A stretch of 64,000 bases of DNA. Origin: Glycine soja (lineage: Eukaryota; Streptophyta; Magnoliopsida; Fabales; Fabaceae). Positions 50,549-63,300 of this stretch are shown here, piece after piece; within the stretch, counting starts at the first letter, position 1, and each line of letters opens with the position of its first letter. Below the pieces are notes generated by a model. It was not told where the DNA came from, did no database searches, and was given only the letters and a program-made list of their open reading frames with translations. The stretch covers positions 1,185,501 to 1,249,500 of the forward strand of contig NC_041019.1 of the NCBI RefSeq assembly GCF_004193775.1. Direction: 5' to 3'. The position numbers were made by a program, and so were the translations under genes.

Positions 50549-51849
50549 TAATAAAAAAAAATAATTTCCTATAAAAAATTACATTACCTAATTAAATTAC
50601 TATATCCAAATACATTCTAAGCGAATTTGGCTTTGATTTTCACACACGCTTGTTTCATCTTTGGACTCACCAACTGATGATTTTGTTCTTCTCATTGACA
50701 GAAAACATGATTTGCTTGTGTATCAAAACAATGCTTTATTTTAATTCGTTATTATTATGTTATTTAAAATTTTATCAGTTATTCAACATAACACTTTTAT
50801 TAATGTCCTATACACACATGCTTTTAGGTATAAAAAACAAAATCCCTATAATGTTAGGTGATCTTAGATGGTACAGGAGTTCTTGAGAAAACTCTCGCAC
50901 GAGAGACACAAATATAGCGTAACCTCATCTAGAGCTATGTGGGCACCACTTAATATTTTAGCTAGTAGAGAAATGAAGCTAGAGCGGCAAAGGTAGCATT
51001 TCCAATAACCTTGTAAGGAGATTTTCACTTTAAGGCTAAAATTGATTATTGGAGCAGGATATTAGATCTCTACGTGGAGATTTAATTCTTGTAGAAGGAC
51101 GGTTAAAATTTGCATCCATTAAAAAATTAATTTTTTACTCTCTTTATAAAATTGATTTGAATCCAATTCTTGTAAAACTTGAAAAAATGATTTAAGATCT
51201 TCGAATGTAATTTACTATTAAAGTAAAAAATGAAGAAAAACTAATCAATGATATGATAATGTGAGATTCATAAAAAAAGTGACTAACATCTCAAAATAAA
51301 AATAAAATCTTCTATTGAAAATGATCTTTGAGGTAGTGATTGTCAACTCACACTCAAGTAGTATATGTAGTATTTTAATGATCTTTATATATCATATTAA
51401 CAAACAAAAAATGGGAAAAAAAAAGAAAATTTCTTATTTAAAAATTCACACTTGTTTTTTTTTTTGCAATAATAGTTCATTAATAAAAATGAAGAAAACA
51501 AATTAATTGTCTTGTCAGCACAATAAGTATGATATCATTAATTATTTTAAATAAATAAGAAATTAAAAATATATTTTATCCAAAAAAACACATTTTTCTA
51601 TTTAATTAGACTTCATGATAACATGACAATTTGTCAATCTTGTAATTATTATTTTATTATTTAAGTTAACATTGTTATTTGACATCATGAATTAAACGTA
51701 TTCATGGAGAAAAAGTTCAAAAATTTTTACCGTCAAAATTTAGACTAGGGATTAAAAAAATTCAAAAAAGTTTTGGAAAAAAATAGTAAATCCTTAAAAA
51801 AAAATACAAGAAAATAGAAGAAAAAAACATAAATATAACAAGCTCAACA

Positions 51850-51900
<51 letters not shown>

Positions 51901-52403
51901 ATTCGTAACAAAATTTTAAACCAAGAAAGGAAAAAAAAAAAAAAATAAAGGCTTAATATAGGCGTTGGCTCAAATAACTTAGGTTGTATATGTCACCTCA
52001 ATCCATGGATTAAGTGAGTTAAGCCAGATCAATCCTTAAAAAAGAGAATCAACATTTTTCTAACCCTTTTAGCTTGTAAAATGGGTTGAATTAGGCTGAC
52101 TATAACTTACACACCACTTAGAAGATTTATGGGTACCAGGGAAAAGCAAATTCCCAACTTTAGTTATGCATCATCCTGAATACAGTAACCCAGATTCCCA
52201 CATTGTATGCGCATCTAAAGGACTCTAGTTTCAACGTTTCATGAATATTGTTCATCAATGTACAATACCTCCCTAAGTTATGGTTAATATCCTGAATTTT
52301 TTTAATCAAATGTTTAGAATCTACGAGGTATCGGTCTAGTGCATGTCTTCATTACCACATTAATTAGTTTCAATTAAAAGTAAATTTGGTATCATTAGCC
52401 TTG
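50549..52403. other. AT-rich intergenic DNA with an (AT)n run
   Basis: No supported gene. An (AT)n microsatellite of about 45 bases covers 51854-51898. The stretch 52110-52260 is more balanced in base composition and may be an unrecognised old repeat. Confidence 0.45.
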
Positions 52404-52411
52404 CTAAGGGT

Positions 52412-52918
52412 TAGGCATGAAAACGGTGTCCGAACCCGTGGGTCCCGCCCCGGACCCGCCCGACTTTTACGGAGAAAACCCGAGTCGACCGGGATCGGGG
52501 TCAGATTTTCCCCGATAGTCAAAGTCGGGTTCGGGGTCGGGGATGGGATTAATAATACCCGCCCCGACCCCGTCCCCAAACTCGTCCCGCTAATAATTAA
52601 TTTACAAAACACATTTAAACATGAAACTATTAGATTGAATTTTATATTGTCATGTAAAATTTAAAAATATGTTATGGTTGTTATTTAAAATTTCATTTTT
52701 TATTTTATCAAAAATTATACTTTTTAATAAAATTTTATAAACTTGTCGGGGACGGGGTGGGACAGGGAAAATCCGACCCCGTCGGGGATGGGGATGAGAA
52801 GTAAATATATACACCCATTGGTTTTTGGGGGCGGGGAGGAAAATGGAGAGTCAGGGTGGGGTGAGGGTGGGGTGAGGTAAGCAAAACCCACCCCTGACCC
52901 GTCCCGTTGCCATGCCTA
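52412..52918. mobile_element. GC-rich hAT-like MITE (507 bp)
   Basis: Ends TAGGCATGAAAACGG on the left and, reversed, TAGGCATGGCAACGGG on the right. An exact 8-bp duplication CTAAGGGT lies at 52404-52411 and 52919-52926. An 8-bp duplication with TAG-type ends indicates the hAT superfamily. The interior has GC-rich arms of 'cggggtcggggatggg' and their reverse complement around an AT-rich centre (52600-52740), so the whole element can fold. Not coding. Confidence 0.85.
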
Positions 52919-53138
52919 CTAAGGGTGCAAGGTCGAGGAAAGACTATTGAAATTGAAAGGAAAACAATAGTATTATTAATTTATTATTCAGTCATTCACT
53001 TTGTTATTACAAAGGTTATATTGTGTATATTTATACACATAACTCTAATGGTCATAAACATAATTATGAAAGCAGAATTATGTACTTAATGGTGGTATAT
53101 TTGGTTTGATTCAATGAATCAAGGCTGTGCATTCAATG

Positions 53139-54330
53139 TGGTTGGGATAAGTGTTTCCGGGTGTTTTCCAGAATCACCACACAGACGTTAATAAAACGTG
53201 TATAACTCTGATTCCCGAAAAGGAGGAGGTTATTTTCATGAAAGACTTTCGGCCCATTAGTTTGTGTAATGTGGGGGTACAAGACATTACCAGGCTACTT
53301 TCCTTGAGAATTAGACCCTTCATGAGTAGGCTGGTTGGTCCCTGTCAATCAGGCTTTGTTCCTTCCAGGCAGAGTGGAGATAATATCATTGTTGTCCAAG
53401 AGATTTTTCATTCCATGAGGAGTAAGACCGGAAGGAAAGGTTGGATGGTAATCAAGATAGACTTGGAGAAAGCTTATGATAGGCTCATCCTTTTGAGTAG
53501 ACATGGATCCCCTATCTCTCATCTGGCCTTTGCGTATGTCTTTATCCTGTTGACAGAGGCTTCCTTGGAGAAACTCTTAGCGAGTCATTTGGTTCATGAT
53601 ATCAAGTGGAGTTCTCTTTTTGGCTTTTAAATTTCATTGGTGGAAAAGGAACTCAGCTATTTTCTCGCAGGAAATCTGGCCTCCTATGGATGTTATTAAT
53701 AAAGCTTGTAACGTTGCCCTGTCCTATAAGGCTAGCAGGGAAATTGTTCAAAGTGTTTTCTCATACGTGCCATCCTAGTTGCAGTATTGACAGATATAAG
53801 GTGGAAACCACCTGCAGCTGGCCACTTTGTTCTGAATTGTGATGCATCTGTTGCTCAATTTGGCAGTCTTGCGGGCTATGGAGGGCTAATCCGCGATTTT
53901 GCTGGTTCCTTGCTTTGCAGTTTTCAGGCCAAAAGTGGAGGAGGCAGTGTTCTTTATGCTGAGCTTCGAGCCATTTTACTTGGTCTTAAGTTTGCATGGT
54001 CGGCTTTTCGACTTATTCGTGTGGATTCGGATTCTAGGGAGGCTATAAACCTTCTTGATGGGAGATGTGATTTGGGTCATCCTCAGCATCAACTTGTCGA
54101 AGAGATTCACAGATTTTCAGGGCAATATGAAAATGAGGTTTGGAATCATGTGGTCAGAGAAGCCAACAGTGTTGTGGATGAAATGGCAAAGCAAGCTTTG
54201 AAGATGAGTTTTGGTTTTGAAGAGCATGAGATTGCTCCTGATTGTATTTTACAAGCTTTAATTTTGATTTCTGTTCCTATTCTTCCTTCCAGAGAGAGTT
54301 AGTTCTCTAGATGTACTTCACCAAAAAAAA
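53139..54330 (+). mobile_element. Internally deleted L1-type LINE (RT and RNase H remains)
   Basis: At 53151-53480 the translation carries L1 reverse transcriptase start phrases (ITLIPEKEE, FRPISLCNVG, QSGFVPSRQSGDNI, IKIDLEKAYDR). At 53787-54302 it has an RNase H domain with the first acidic residue in LNCDAS, then YGGLIRDF, AELRAILLGLKFAW and VDSDS. The RT core (with YADD), thumb and the zinc-knuckle region between are missing. An A-rich tail at about 54321-54332 and a drifted 18-bp direct repeat (53121-53138 and 54331-54348) mark target-primed insertion. The RNase H part is an open frame, but without RT the element is dead. Confidence 0.85.
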
Positions 54331-54348
54331 AAGGTTGTTCATTCAATG

Positions 54349-55087
54349 AGATTTTCTTCTAATGGTTTATATGATTCTTTACTTGATTTGTTGCGCCACT
54401 TAATGCATGAATCTTGTCAAACACAGCCTATATAATCGTGTTTCAGAAGAAGCTTGCAAAAAGGCCAGTCACTAAAAACTAAAAAGGTGAAGATTGAAAG
54501 CCCGATTCCAATTTTATATGCGCTAAAAGTGCTCCAACACATTTTTACATTTCCAACTTTTCCATCTAATCCAACGTGTATCAACACAATCCAATTTCAA
54601 CGCCATAAAAACACCAGTCTCTGAACAGGGAACATCTCACCATAAGAGTTCGTTACCCACGGACATGGAGATTACATGAGACGATTATAATTAATATATG
54701 CATGCATGTTGCTACACATACAAAGGACCTGCTTTTATTTTCTTGTTCCATTGATAAAAAATTAAGAGTAAAGATTACTCTTAATTGTGGATATTAGGAT
54801 ATATGTGAGTGTGACATCTTCGAATGTTAGGAGAGAATTTTAATGCTTCAAAAATTACACCAAATAAATATCTTTATGTGTTAATTTATTTGAATTTTTT
54901 TCAATATTATTTCAGACACAAAAATAAAATTAATCGTTTATTTCCATCCTGTGTTATAAACACTGTTTAATTTTAATCCTTCAATAACATAGGGACATAA
55001 ATACAAATCTAGCAATTGAATATGAATATTCCCTAAATACACATACATAATCAAAGTCTATTACTAGGAAACCCTAAAACACTTACC
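54349..55087. other. Intergenic DNA, 3' side of the STOP1-like gene
   Basis: Nothing recognised apart from probable 3' UTR sequence near 55087. Confidence 0.5.
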
Positions 55088-56104
55088 TTAACAGTAGTCA
55101 TCAATGGACCCAAAATCATCAAAGAAGCCTTCGGGAAACTCTTGATCCAAAAAACAATCATCCAATTCAAATCCACTTTCACTCATCAACATTGGATCTT
55201 CGTCGTCCTCCACCATTTGTTTCCCTTTACCCTCTTCGTCACACGCGAGCGCAGGCGCGTGGCCCTCAAACAGCGCAATGTGGCCAAACAACTTGTCTTT
55301 CCTTGAGAACGTGGTCCCGCACGTGCACTTCCACCTGGCCTCTCCTCCGCAATGCTTCAAGTGGCTCCTCAAATCCGAGAGCACCGAGAAGTGCTTCTTG
55401 CGACACCGCTCGCACGTGTACATCTTCGGGCAGTGGCTTCGCTTGAAGTGGTTCTTCACGCAAATCACCGATTTCAGCGGCCGGAACCGCCGGTGGAGCT
55501 TGTTCCGGTTGCAGCCTACGAACGGACACGAGAACCGCGTCGCACGCAGCCACGAGGCTTTCTCCGAAGGCTTCGCCAGCGCCTCCGCCGTCTTGAACTG
55601 TTCTCCGTGCGCGCGCATGTGCATGCGGAGGTTCGCGTCGCGCCGGAAGCCTTTCCCGCAGATCTCGCAAAAGTGCATGTGCTCCGCGAGGATTTCGACG
55701 GCGTCGAGCTCCACGATTTCGCTGTCGTCGCCTTCGAGAGGCTCGAGTTTGGAATCGAGTGTTTGCTTCGCTTTATCGGCAACTGAAGGTTCCGGCTTCG
55801 GCTTCTTCGGATACGGCGGTGGATCCGGTGCTCCGGCGGCGATGGAATTCTGAGAGTAAGAGACGAGGGCGGCGCCGTTGACGATGACTTGGTGGATGGA
55901 GGAGAGGATCTGGCTGGAGACCATGGCGATTTGATCGACGGTGAGGGGAGTGTTGGTATTGATGGATTGAGATAGGAAGTGTTGTAGAGAATCCATTCTG
56001 TTCCGAACCTGGGAAAGGTTCCGAAGCGGAACCTGAGGGTCCGCGGTGGTATTCGGATCCTGAGAGTGAATTATTCGGGTCGGGTCGGAGATAGAATTGG
56101 ACAT
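55088..56104 (-). CDS. STOP1-like C2H2 zinc-finger transcription factor, 338 aa
   Basis: Nuclear transcription factor of the STOP1/STOP2 type (SENSITIVE TO PROTON RHIZOTOXICITY). The family turns on genes for proton and aluminium tolerance in roots. A single open exon starts [11 protein letters not shown] chose ATG 56104, because the frame continues upstream only through a TTG. The first finger ([22 protein letters not shown], about 145-166) is followed by the family's atypical fingers (CPFVGCNR...[40 protein letters not shown]). The C-terminus is acidic (about 275-338), probably an activation region. The coding part is GC-rich in a very AT-rich setting, which creates several long false frames on the other strand. 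Similarity points to STOP2 or a STOP1 relative; which one needs alignment. Confidence 0.9.
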   Translation of the reverse strand: MSNSISDPTRIIHSQDPNTTADPQVPLRNLSQVRNRMDSLQHFLSQSINTNTPLTVDQIAMVSSQILSSIHQVIVNGAALVSYSQNSIAAGAPDPPPYPKKPKPEPSVADKAKQTLDSKLEPLEGDDSEIVELDAVEILAEHMHFCEICGKGFRRDANLRMHMRAHGEQFKTAEALAKPSEKASWLRATRFSCPFVGCNRNKLHRRFRPLKSVICVKNHFKRSHCPKMYTCERCRKKHFSVLSDLRSHLKHCGGEARWKCTCGTTFSRKDKLFGHIALFEGHAPALACDEEGKGKQMVEDDEDPMLMSESGFELDDCFLDQEFPEGFFDDFGSIDDYC

Positions 56105-56389
56105 TTTTAGGTTAAGGAAGTTCAACGGCAACAAGGGAGAAAAGAGATAGAGAGGGGGGTGGTGCTGGTTTTGGTGGTGTTGTGTTGCAGTGAGCTCACA
56201 TTAATTCAGTAAATAATTAATTAATGGGTCATTATTGAAATGCAATGAACCATGAACTACTATTTGCGTTGACCATTTAATATTAAGAGAGACACTGGTG
56301 CTTGTCTGCTAGAAAACAATTATGGAGAAAAAGAAATCATTTAAAAGAAAGTGTAGATTAAATAATGAGTTTGTCTAATTTATGTAAAG

Positions 56390-57240
56390 TAAATATGCGA
56401 TTAAATAACTTCATCTTCAATCACTAATAGAATTTAAATTATTATCTTATATTTTGAATTTTATCATTAATATTATGATTATTACATTTAACGTATCATT
56501 TTTAATTTTTCTTTTATATTATTTATTTATTTATTTTTCATATCATTTAGGTATAAAATTAAAATTTCATAATTTAATTAAAATTTAATGATCAAATTAT
56601 ACTAAAATACATAAATATATATAATAAAATTATAAAATATTAAAATCTTAGTAGTATTTTTAATTAATCATAAAAATTTATATTCTGTATTCACTTTAGG
56701 TAAATAATTATCATTAAAAAACTTTAGGTAAATATTTTTTATTTATTTTAACTTTAGAAAAATGAGTTTTAATTTTGTTTTCAATTTATTGAATTATATA
56801 AAACTTAACTTTAGGTAAATATTTCTTATTTTACGTTTCACTACACTTTACAATCCGACTGTTGTTATTATTTATATGTAAAATGAGAGCTATTTACCTC
56901 TCAAGTAAATTTTTTATATTTCAATAAATTAAAAAATTAAATTAAATTTCTAATGTTAAAATAAATGAAAATTATTTAACTAAAGTGAATAAAAAATATG
57001 AATTTTTATGATTAATTAAAAATACTAATTATTAAGATTTAAATATTTTTATAATTTGTTTATATATATTTATGTACTTTAGTATAATTTTAATTAAAAA
57101 ATTATGAAGTATGAAATATAAATTAAAAATTATGTATTAAATGTGATAGTCATGATATTAATTATATAATTTAAAATATAAGATAATTGTGAAAATTTTA
57201 TTCGTTGTTGAATAATGGATAAAAAACAATGATAAGTATC
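56390..57240. repeat. Long AT-rich foldback upstream of the STOP1-like gene
   Basis: The left arm (about 56395-56825) and the right arm (about 56893-57235) are imperfect reverse complements. For example 'tttttaattaatcataaaaa' at 56658-56677 pairs with 'tttttatgattaattaaaaa' at about 57003-57022. Likewise 'attatcttatattttgaatt' (56441-56460) pairs with 'aatttaaaatataagataat' (about 57168-57187). The spacer is about 65 bases. It begins about 290 bases upstream of the ATG. No gene is inside. It is probably a foldback or MITE-like transposon. Confidence 0.75.
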
Positions 57241-60158
57241 AATGTATGTATGCTTCCACTGTTAAGATGTCCAAAAATATTACTCAAAATTGAAATACGG
57301 TAGTATAAAACTTAACACTTTATCAAATACGGTATAAAAATTATCAAATCAAATATAAAATATAAAAATTAACACCGTAGTTTGGTAATTAAGACAATAT
57401 ATGGCATGGGCGCCCTTGAGGCCTTGACGTTGACCTTTAGAAATAATGGATGTCCATTTCATTGCCTTCGTTGTAAATTGCAAGTCGCTTTTTTGACTTA
57501 AAATAAATATTCCCTTTGTTTTTTTCTTTGGTAGGATATTCTCACATGTATAAATGTAAGATTAATCCTCAATTGAAAAACTTAAGGATTTCAATATTCA
57601 AGTTTCTGACGATATACGTATAACTTAATTGAGGTTACAATCTATTTGTATTGTAATTTATTACTGTTAATAGACATTTGCTTTAAGTTACATGCTGAAG
57701 GAAAAGAAAAGTAGGGTATGACTTTTTAATGAAAATTATTCCATAATCCATTAGAGTTGATAAGTAAATTCGTTAAATTTAAATATTTAAGTCATGGATT
57801 ATTTATTCATCACAATCTAAAAACTTTAAATATTTTTATCTTCCCACCAATTTCTATTAGCACTTGACTTATGTATAGCTAATTTCACTATAAGAACTTA
57901 AATATTGGAAGATTATTTTTGTTTTAAATTATACAAAATTATTGTTGGCTACATGAATATGAGATATTTTCAAGTTTGATATAAGTTTTGGAAAATTATT
58001 TCTAAAAATATCTTTAACGCTAGTAACTTTGAGCATTTCTATTGTGTGAAGATCACAAAAAGAAGATTTTGAAGACTTGTATAGTAGTTTGCCGCAAAAA
58101 CACAATTGATGATCATGACAAAAATAATTTTTTTTTCTCTCGTTGGATCATATTTAGGTGGCAATGACATTATCTTAAAAATAAGCTTCATAGCTTAAAT
58201 AAGAAACAATAGCTTATAAATGAAAAAAAAATTGTATTACATCATCCATAATCAACAAATTGATGAAGAAATGAAGGAAAAAAACGATAAAGAGAGGCAT
58301 AAGGAGAAAAATAAAACACTATAATAATAAGTCAAGTACATACAAATCAAACAACAAAATAGTAAAATATAACAAATTAAGAACCAATAAATCAATCAAT
58401 CAACCTTCACAACACCCTTCAAAAACCATAAAAGGGCATCAAAATGCTCTATATTGCACCAAAGTAAGAGGACAAATGTTGGGCTCCACCAAATGCTCTT
58501 TGCCTACTCACTACTCCGTGATGAAGGTCCTCCAACCTTTGTCACCTCCGATCGTGGTGTTGATTTAAATCATTGAACTGATGCAAATAAAGGAATCTTT
58601 TGTCGCCAGGAATCGTTGAAATCTTCTTATTAGTCGTTAATAAATGCTTTTTTTGGTATGAATGCAACATAATTTTTTGTATAAAATTCTTTGTTAATCA
58701 AAACAATTGAGGGTGTATTATTTGTCATTTTGCCTTAACAATATACTTCATGAAGATTACTTTTCATTTAAGCAATTCGTTGGTGGTGTCCCCTTACATG
58801 GTGCATTTCAACATGACTCCCTAGTCCATAACAAAAAAAAAAAAAAAACATTAACCAAACATACTAGTATCTAACCAATGGGAGTGATTGTGACTTTGTC
58901 AAAATATGGTGTGGTGTAGTTATTACCACAACATAAGGATACATTCACCTAACCACCAATGAAATCACACATCCTCTCATCATCAAGATCAAACCATGAT
59001 CTCCAGTAAACTTTCTTCACTTAATTGATGGAGTATGTGCTCATTTTCTAACAAATCAACACATGTTCATGTATATGCGACAACACACTTGTATTATCTT
59101 TATATTATCCCTTTTGAATTCTCTATGTGAAAATCAACCGAAACCAACACGTGTATGGGCTTTAATTCATAGTATCAAGAAAAATCATAATTGGTCATAA
59201 ATAAGGCATAACCACATTCATGCAACTTCCCACTTAGATCCATTCATTAAGTTATTTAATTAAAACCCCAATATTATTAAACTTCCACCTTTCAACCTTT
59301 TGTAGATATTAACTCCACATATGAAGATCAACTTAAGCCAACATATGTCCGAACTTTAAGCCACAATATCAACACATAAATCATCTTTGATTGTAAATAA
59401 GACATTATTATAATCATGTAACTTTTCACTTAGATCCAACTATTAAGTTATTTGATTAAAGTCTTAATTTTATTAAACTTTCATTCTTCAATCTTTAAGT
59501 AACCTATTGGTGATGCCTTCTTATATGTTTGAAGCAATGTGTTCTTAACACTTAATCGAAATCATAAATGATTATTTTAGCCTAAAACTAATAGTTTTAT
59601 TGATTTCCAAATTTATTTTAAAACATTTATAAGATGTTCTAACCTTGTTTTTTTACAAAAATTTTAAAATACCACAAAGTTTATCATTTTCTAAATTTCC
59701 TAAAACTTTGAAGTGTGAAATAACCATTTTACCCACAGATTATTTATTTTGAACAGAATGTTTATAATTAATTTATTTTAAGTTCCAAAACGGTTTTCTC
59801 TTTAAATTAGACCCAATTAAACTCATTATAACTAAAATTAATTATTTTCATTATGATTTTAATTTAATTTAACTTGATTATTTTTTAATTTACAAAATGA
59901 TCAAAATAACTTATTTTTTAAGATCATTTTACAGACTTCTAAACTATATTCTAAAAGATTTATAAGATTTTTTTAATTTGATTCTTTTGCGAAAATTCTA
60001 AAAGATAACGAAATTCCAAAGTTAATACTTTTATGCATTGGACAAAGATAGTGTTTTACAATAACAATACAAAGCCACAGTTGAAATTGAAAGTTGAGAC
60101 TTGAAACCGTTTTTACACAATCTGTCACGGATATTATGGAGGGCAACAGTGGCGCGTC
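57241..60158. other. AT-rich intergenic DNA
   Basis: No supported gene. One diverged tandem repeat is given separately at 59110-59505. The region 58400-58620 is closer to balanced composition but shows no open frame or family I recognise. The UBP promoter should lie in the last few hundred bases. Confidence 0.45.
59110..59505. repeat. Diverged tandem duplication, about 194-bp unit
   Basis: A unit with 'gtgaaaatcaacc', 'ccaacacgtgtatgggcttta', 'catgcaacttcccacttagatcc' and 'attaagttatttaatt' starts near 59127. It returns from 59321 with the same order of words, many changed. Offset is 194 bases. Two copies seen; clearly old. Confidence 0.65.
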
Positions 60159-60348
60159 CTAAGACCTCTTTATTTTCGGAAGATTTTTTTTCCTAAACGC
60201 CGTTCTTCTTTCCATTTTCTCCATTTTTTCTTCCTCCATCTGCATTCTCTTTCGCTCGACAAACCCTAGCGATTTGATGCTGTGCGATGCGACTCGCTGA
60301 GTTGAACCGGATAAAGATCTGAGTCGCGGTGATCGGTTCGACGCGCTC

Positions 60349-63300
60349 ATGGGTGCTGCGGGCTCCAAGCTCGAGAAGGCTCTCGGCGACCAATTCCCCG
60401 AAGGAGAGCGTTACTTTGGCCTCGAGAATTTTGGCAATACTTGTTACTGCAACAGCGTTTTGCAGGTCTTCATCACCAATCCTTTTCACTCATTTAACCG
60501 ATTTCGAATTCGATCCTATTATTTCGAAATTGCAGATTAATTAATTGCTTTGGTTGTTTTTGTGGTTCTCTCTGGTCATTCTGATAGTTGATTATTACTT
60601 GTGAATTTGTGAGGAAAAAATATGGCCGTTAAAGAAGGTCAATGCGCTTAGCTTTTTTTTTTTTTTAATTTGCCACGGGAATTTTTTTTAATGAAAATAA
60701 GAAAATACGGAGAAACTAAAAAATGGCTTGTCATTTTCTTTTGGGTATTGCATTAATGTATATTCTTTATTTTTCTTGTCTTTAAGTTGAATGAGGTCTG
60801 CTCAATAAATAGCAGAAGTAATTGTGATTTCTGATTATTGGAAAGAATACTGAAACATTAATGTCAGCTTATCGGTCATTCAGAATGTCATGGAATTTGT
60901 CTTACCTTTCAGCTGTGTAAAGAGTACTTCTAATCCTGATGAATTATGTTTGGACATCAGAAGTCTGTCAAATAGTGTTAACAATGGTGGAAGGCCAAAA
61001 TTCGGCCATATAAACGCACCATTGTGGTCAATGGCTCTGCCATGGCGGGCCTCCCTTCTCAAATTGCCTATGGCGGTTGGCAAAAAATCTGCCATTGCAG
61101 CCATGGTGCCACCATTTAACGACACTTCTGTCACGTATACTAGTTTGGAATTTGAACAACTTCTAAAAGTTTTTATAGTTTTTCACTAACAAGTTACTCC
61201 TTTTTTCTCTATTATGCAGGCACTATACTTCTGTGTTCCATTTCGAGAACAATTGCTAGAATATTATGCAAATAACAAAAGCATAACAGATGCAGAGGAA
61301 AATCTTTTGACTTGCCTAGCCGACTTATTTTCACAGGTAACGAGTCTTATAATTTGGAAAATTCTCTGTTTTCCTTTCATGAGACCTCTCCATGGTTCAT
61401 ACTTTATTGAGTCAAGCATGATTTGCTGTTAGAGTTTGTGTTATTTTCGCTAATTTTATTAATGTACATATTACATACATGTGTTGGTGTTACTTGCACG
61501 AATGACAAAGCCAATGAGGTCAGAACCCAATCCTCCAGGTTAATGACTGCATAACCACTCTCATAACAATTAATATTCATTCCAGAAATTATACAAAAAA
61601 TATGCAAGAATGGGAGAACATTTATCATGTTAACCCCACCCCAATTGAAAAATAGAATGGAGTCATTTGCAAATGATAGGCAAAAACCTTACATTCATTT
61701 AGACCCCATTCTCAGGACTCTATTCCTACTGTTGTTTATCATTCTGCTTAAGACGAAATCCACTGTGATTGTGAAAAGGACAGGACTAGGGGTCACCATG
61801 CCTCCCTCTCCATAGACATCCAAAGTCATTGTTTTGTTCACTGTTGACCACCATTGAAACATCACATATTGGAGCTGGGTAAACTCCCGTAATTCATTAA
61901 TTCATTCCATCCATGGACTGTCAGAGCCATTTTCTCTAAAAGCAAAGAAATTCCATACCCTTTATCTTCCCAAAAGTCAAAATCAATCTTAAACACTAGG
62001 CAATTTCCTTTTCTACTTCTAATATCTTAAATTATTCTAGTTCTGGTGGTCTGGCTATAACATGAAAATAATTTGTTGTATAACATTATGGCGATGCCTG
62101 ATCCGTATAACTGATCAAACCCAGTGGAAAAAGACTTGGTTATTGCTGTTGTTAAAGAAACATGAATTTGTAATATATAGATCTACTTTTTAGCATGGTT
62201 ATTGCTTCAGTCATTCTTAAGAGAATATTGTTTGGTTTATTATGTTGATCACTTGATCTAAAAATCTGGTTAAGTTTATCAAAAGTTCAAAACACGACTA
62301 CCTATTCATGTGCCTAAATTTTGTTTCCCTAGTTAACATTTATGTTTCTTTCTGTTAGCTGTTGTACATTCCCCTTTGCCGTTTTTCTTTGAGATTTGAG
62401 AGACTGGAGACAGTGATTGCATGCTTGCCCGGATATGCATCTGCCATTACTTGTCTTTGAGAAATTGCTTCAAATTATTTATGGTGTGTTTTATTATAAG
62501 TACCTGTGTTTTATTGTTTTGTCTATTTTCCCTCTTTGTGGTTTTCCTTTGAGATATAAGAATTTGGCAGAGGTGATAAACTGCTTCAAAATATCTACAC
62601 TATACCAATTTATTGCCTCAAATTTCCAGTTAATGCATTTATGACTTACCTGCTTATTTCTTTCTTTTATGGTTTTAGGTTAACCTATAGTATTTCTTTT
62701 GGTATAGATAAGTTCCCAGAAGAAGAAAACAGGTGTCATTGCTCCCAAACGATTTGTACAAAGGTTGAAAAAACAGAACGAACTCTTCCGTAGCTATATG
62801 CACCAGGTATGTGTATAATCTTCAAACTGTCAAGAATGAGCACAGAAGTCAGAAGGTTATGATTCTAGAAACTATAACTTAGTTTCTTTTGACAGTAAAA
62901 AATAGGTTTGCAATGACATTTTTTTGTCTATAATGAAAGAATAAAAGGCTCAAAGTCCAAAAAGAAAGAGGGAAACCAAAATAATTAAGTGACATGATGA
63001 AAAGGACAAGGTTTAGATTTAGTTGATCAAGAGGGTCCCAATTTGGTACAACTTGACTCCTTGAGCTGGCACAATGGTATTATGTATTATAAACTTCCAA
63101 TTGTAATCGTGCTCCTGTATTTACCTTGATTGTTTATTTATGCTTTGAACTTGTGATTGGAAACTTGTGTTTTTTTATGTTTTGAACTTGTTAAAGTGTT
63201 AGATACTTGTATTATAGTCTTTTGAAACTTGGAGCATGAACTACATACTTATCAACTACTGACCTTGATCTAGTTGATGATCCAGTTGAGTTTACTAACG

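Noticed and set aside
52370..52664. Open frames on both strands, 80-92 codons
   Set aside because: They lie across the left arm of the hAT-like MITE and have no conserved protein features.
55192..55853. Several long plus-strand open frames (up to 191 codons)
   Set aside because: They lie opposite the GC-rich STOP1-like coding exon and show no family features; the minus strand has the zinc fingers.
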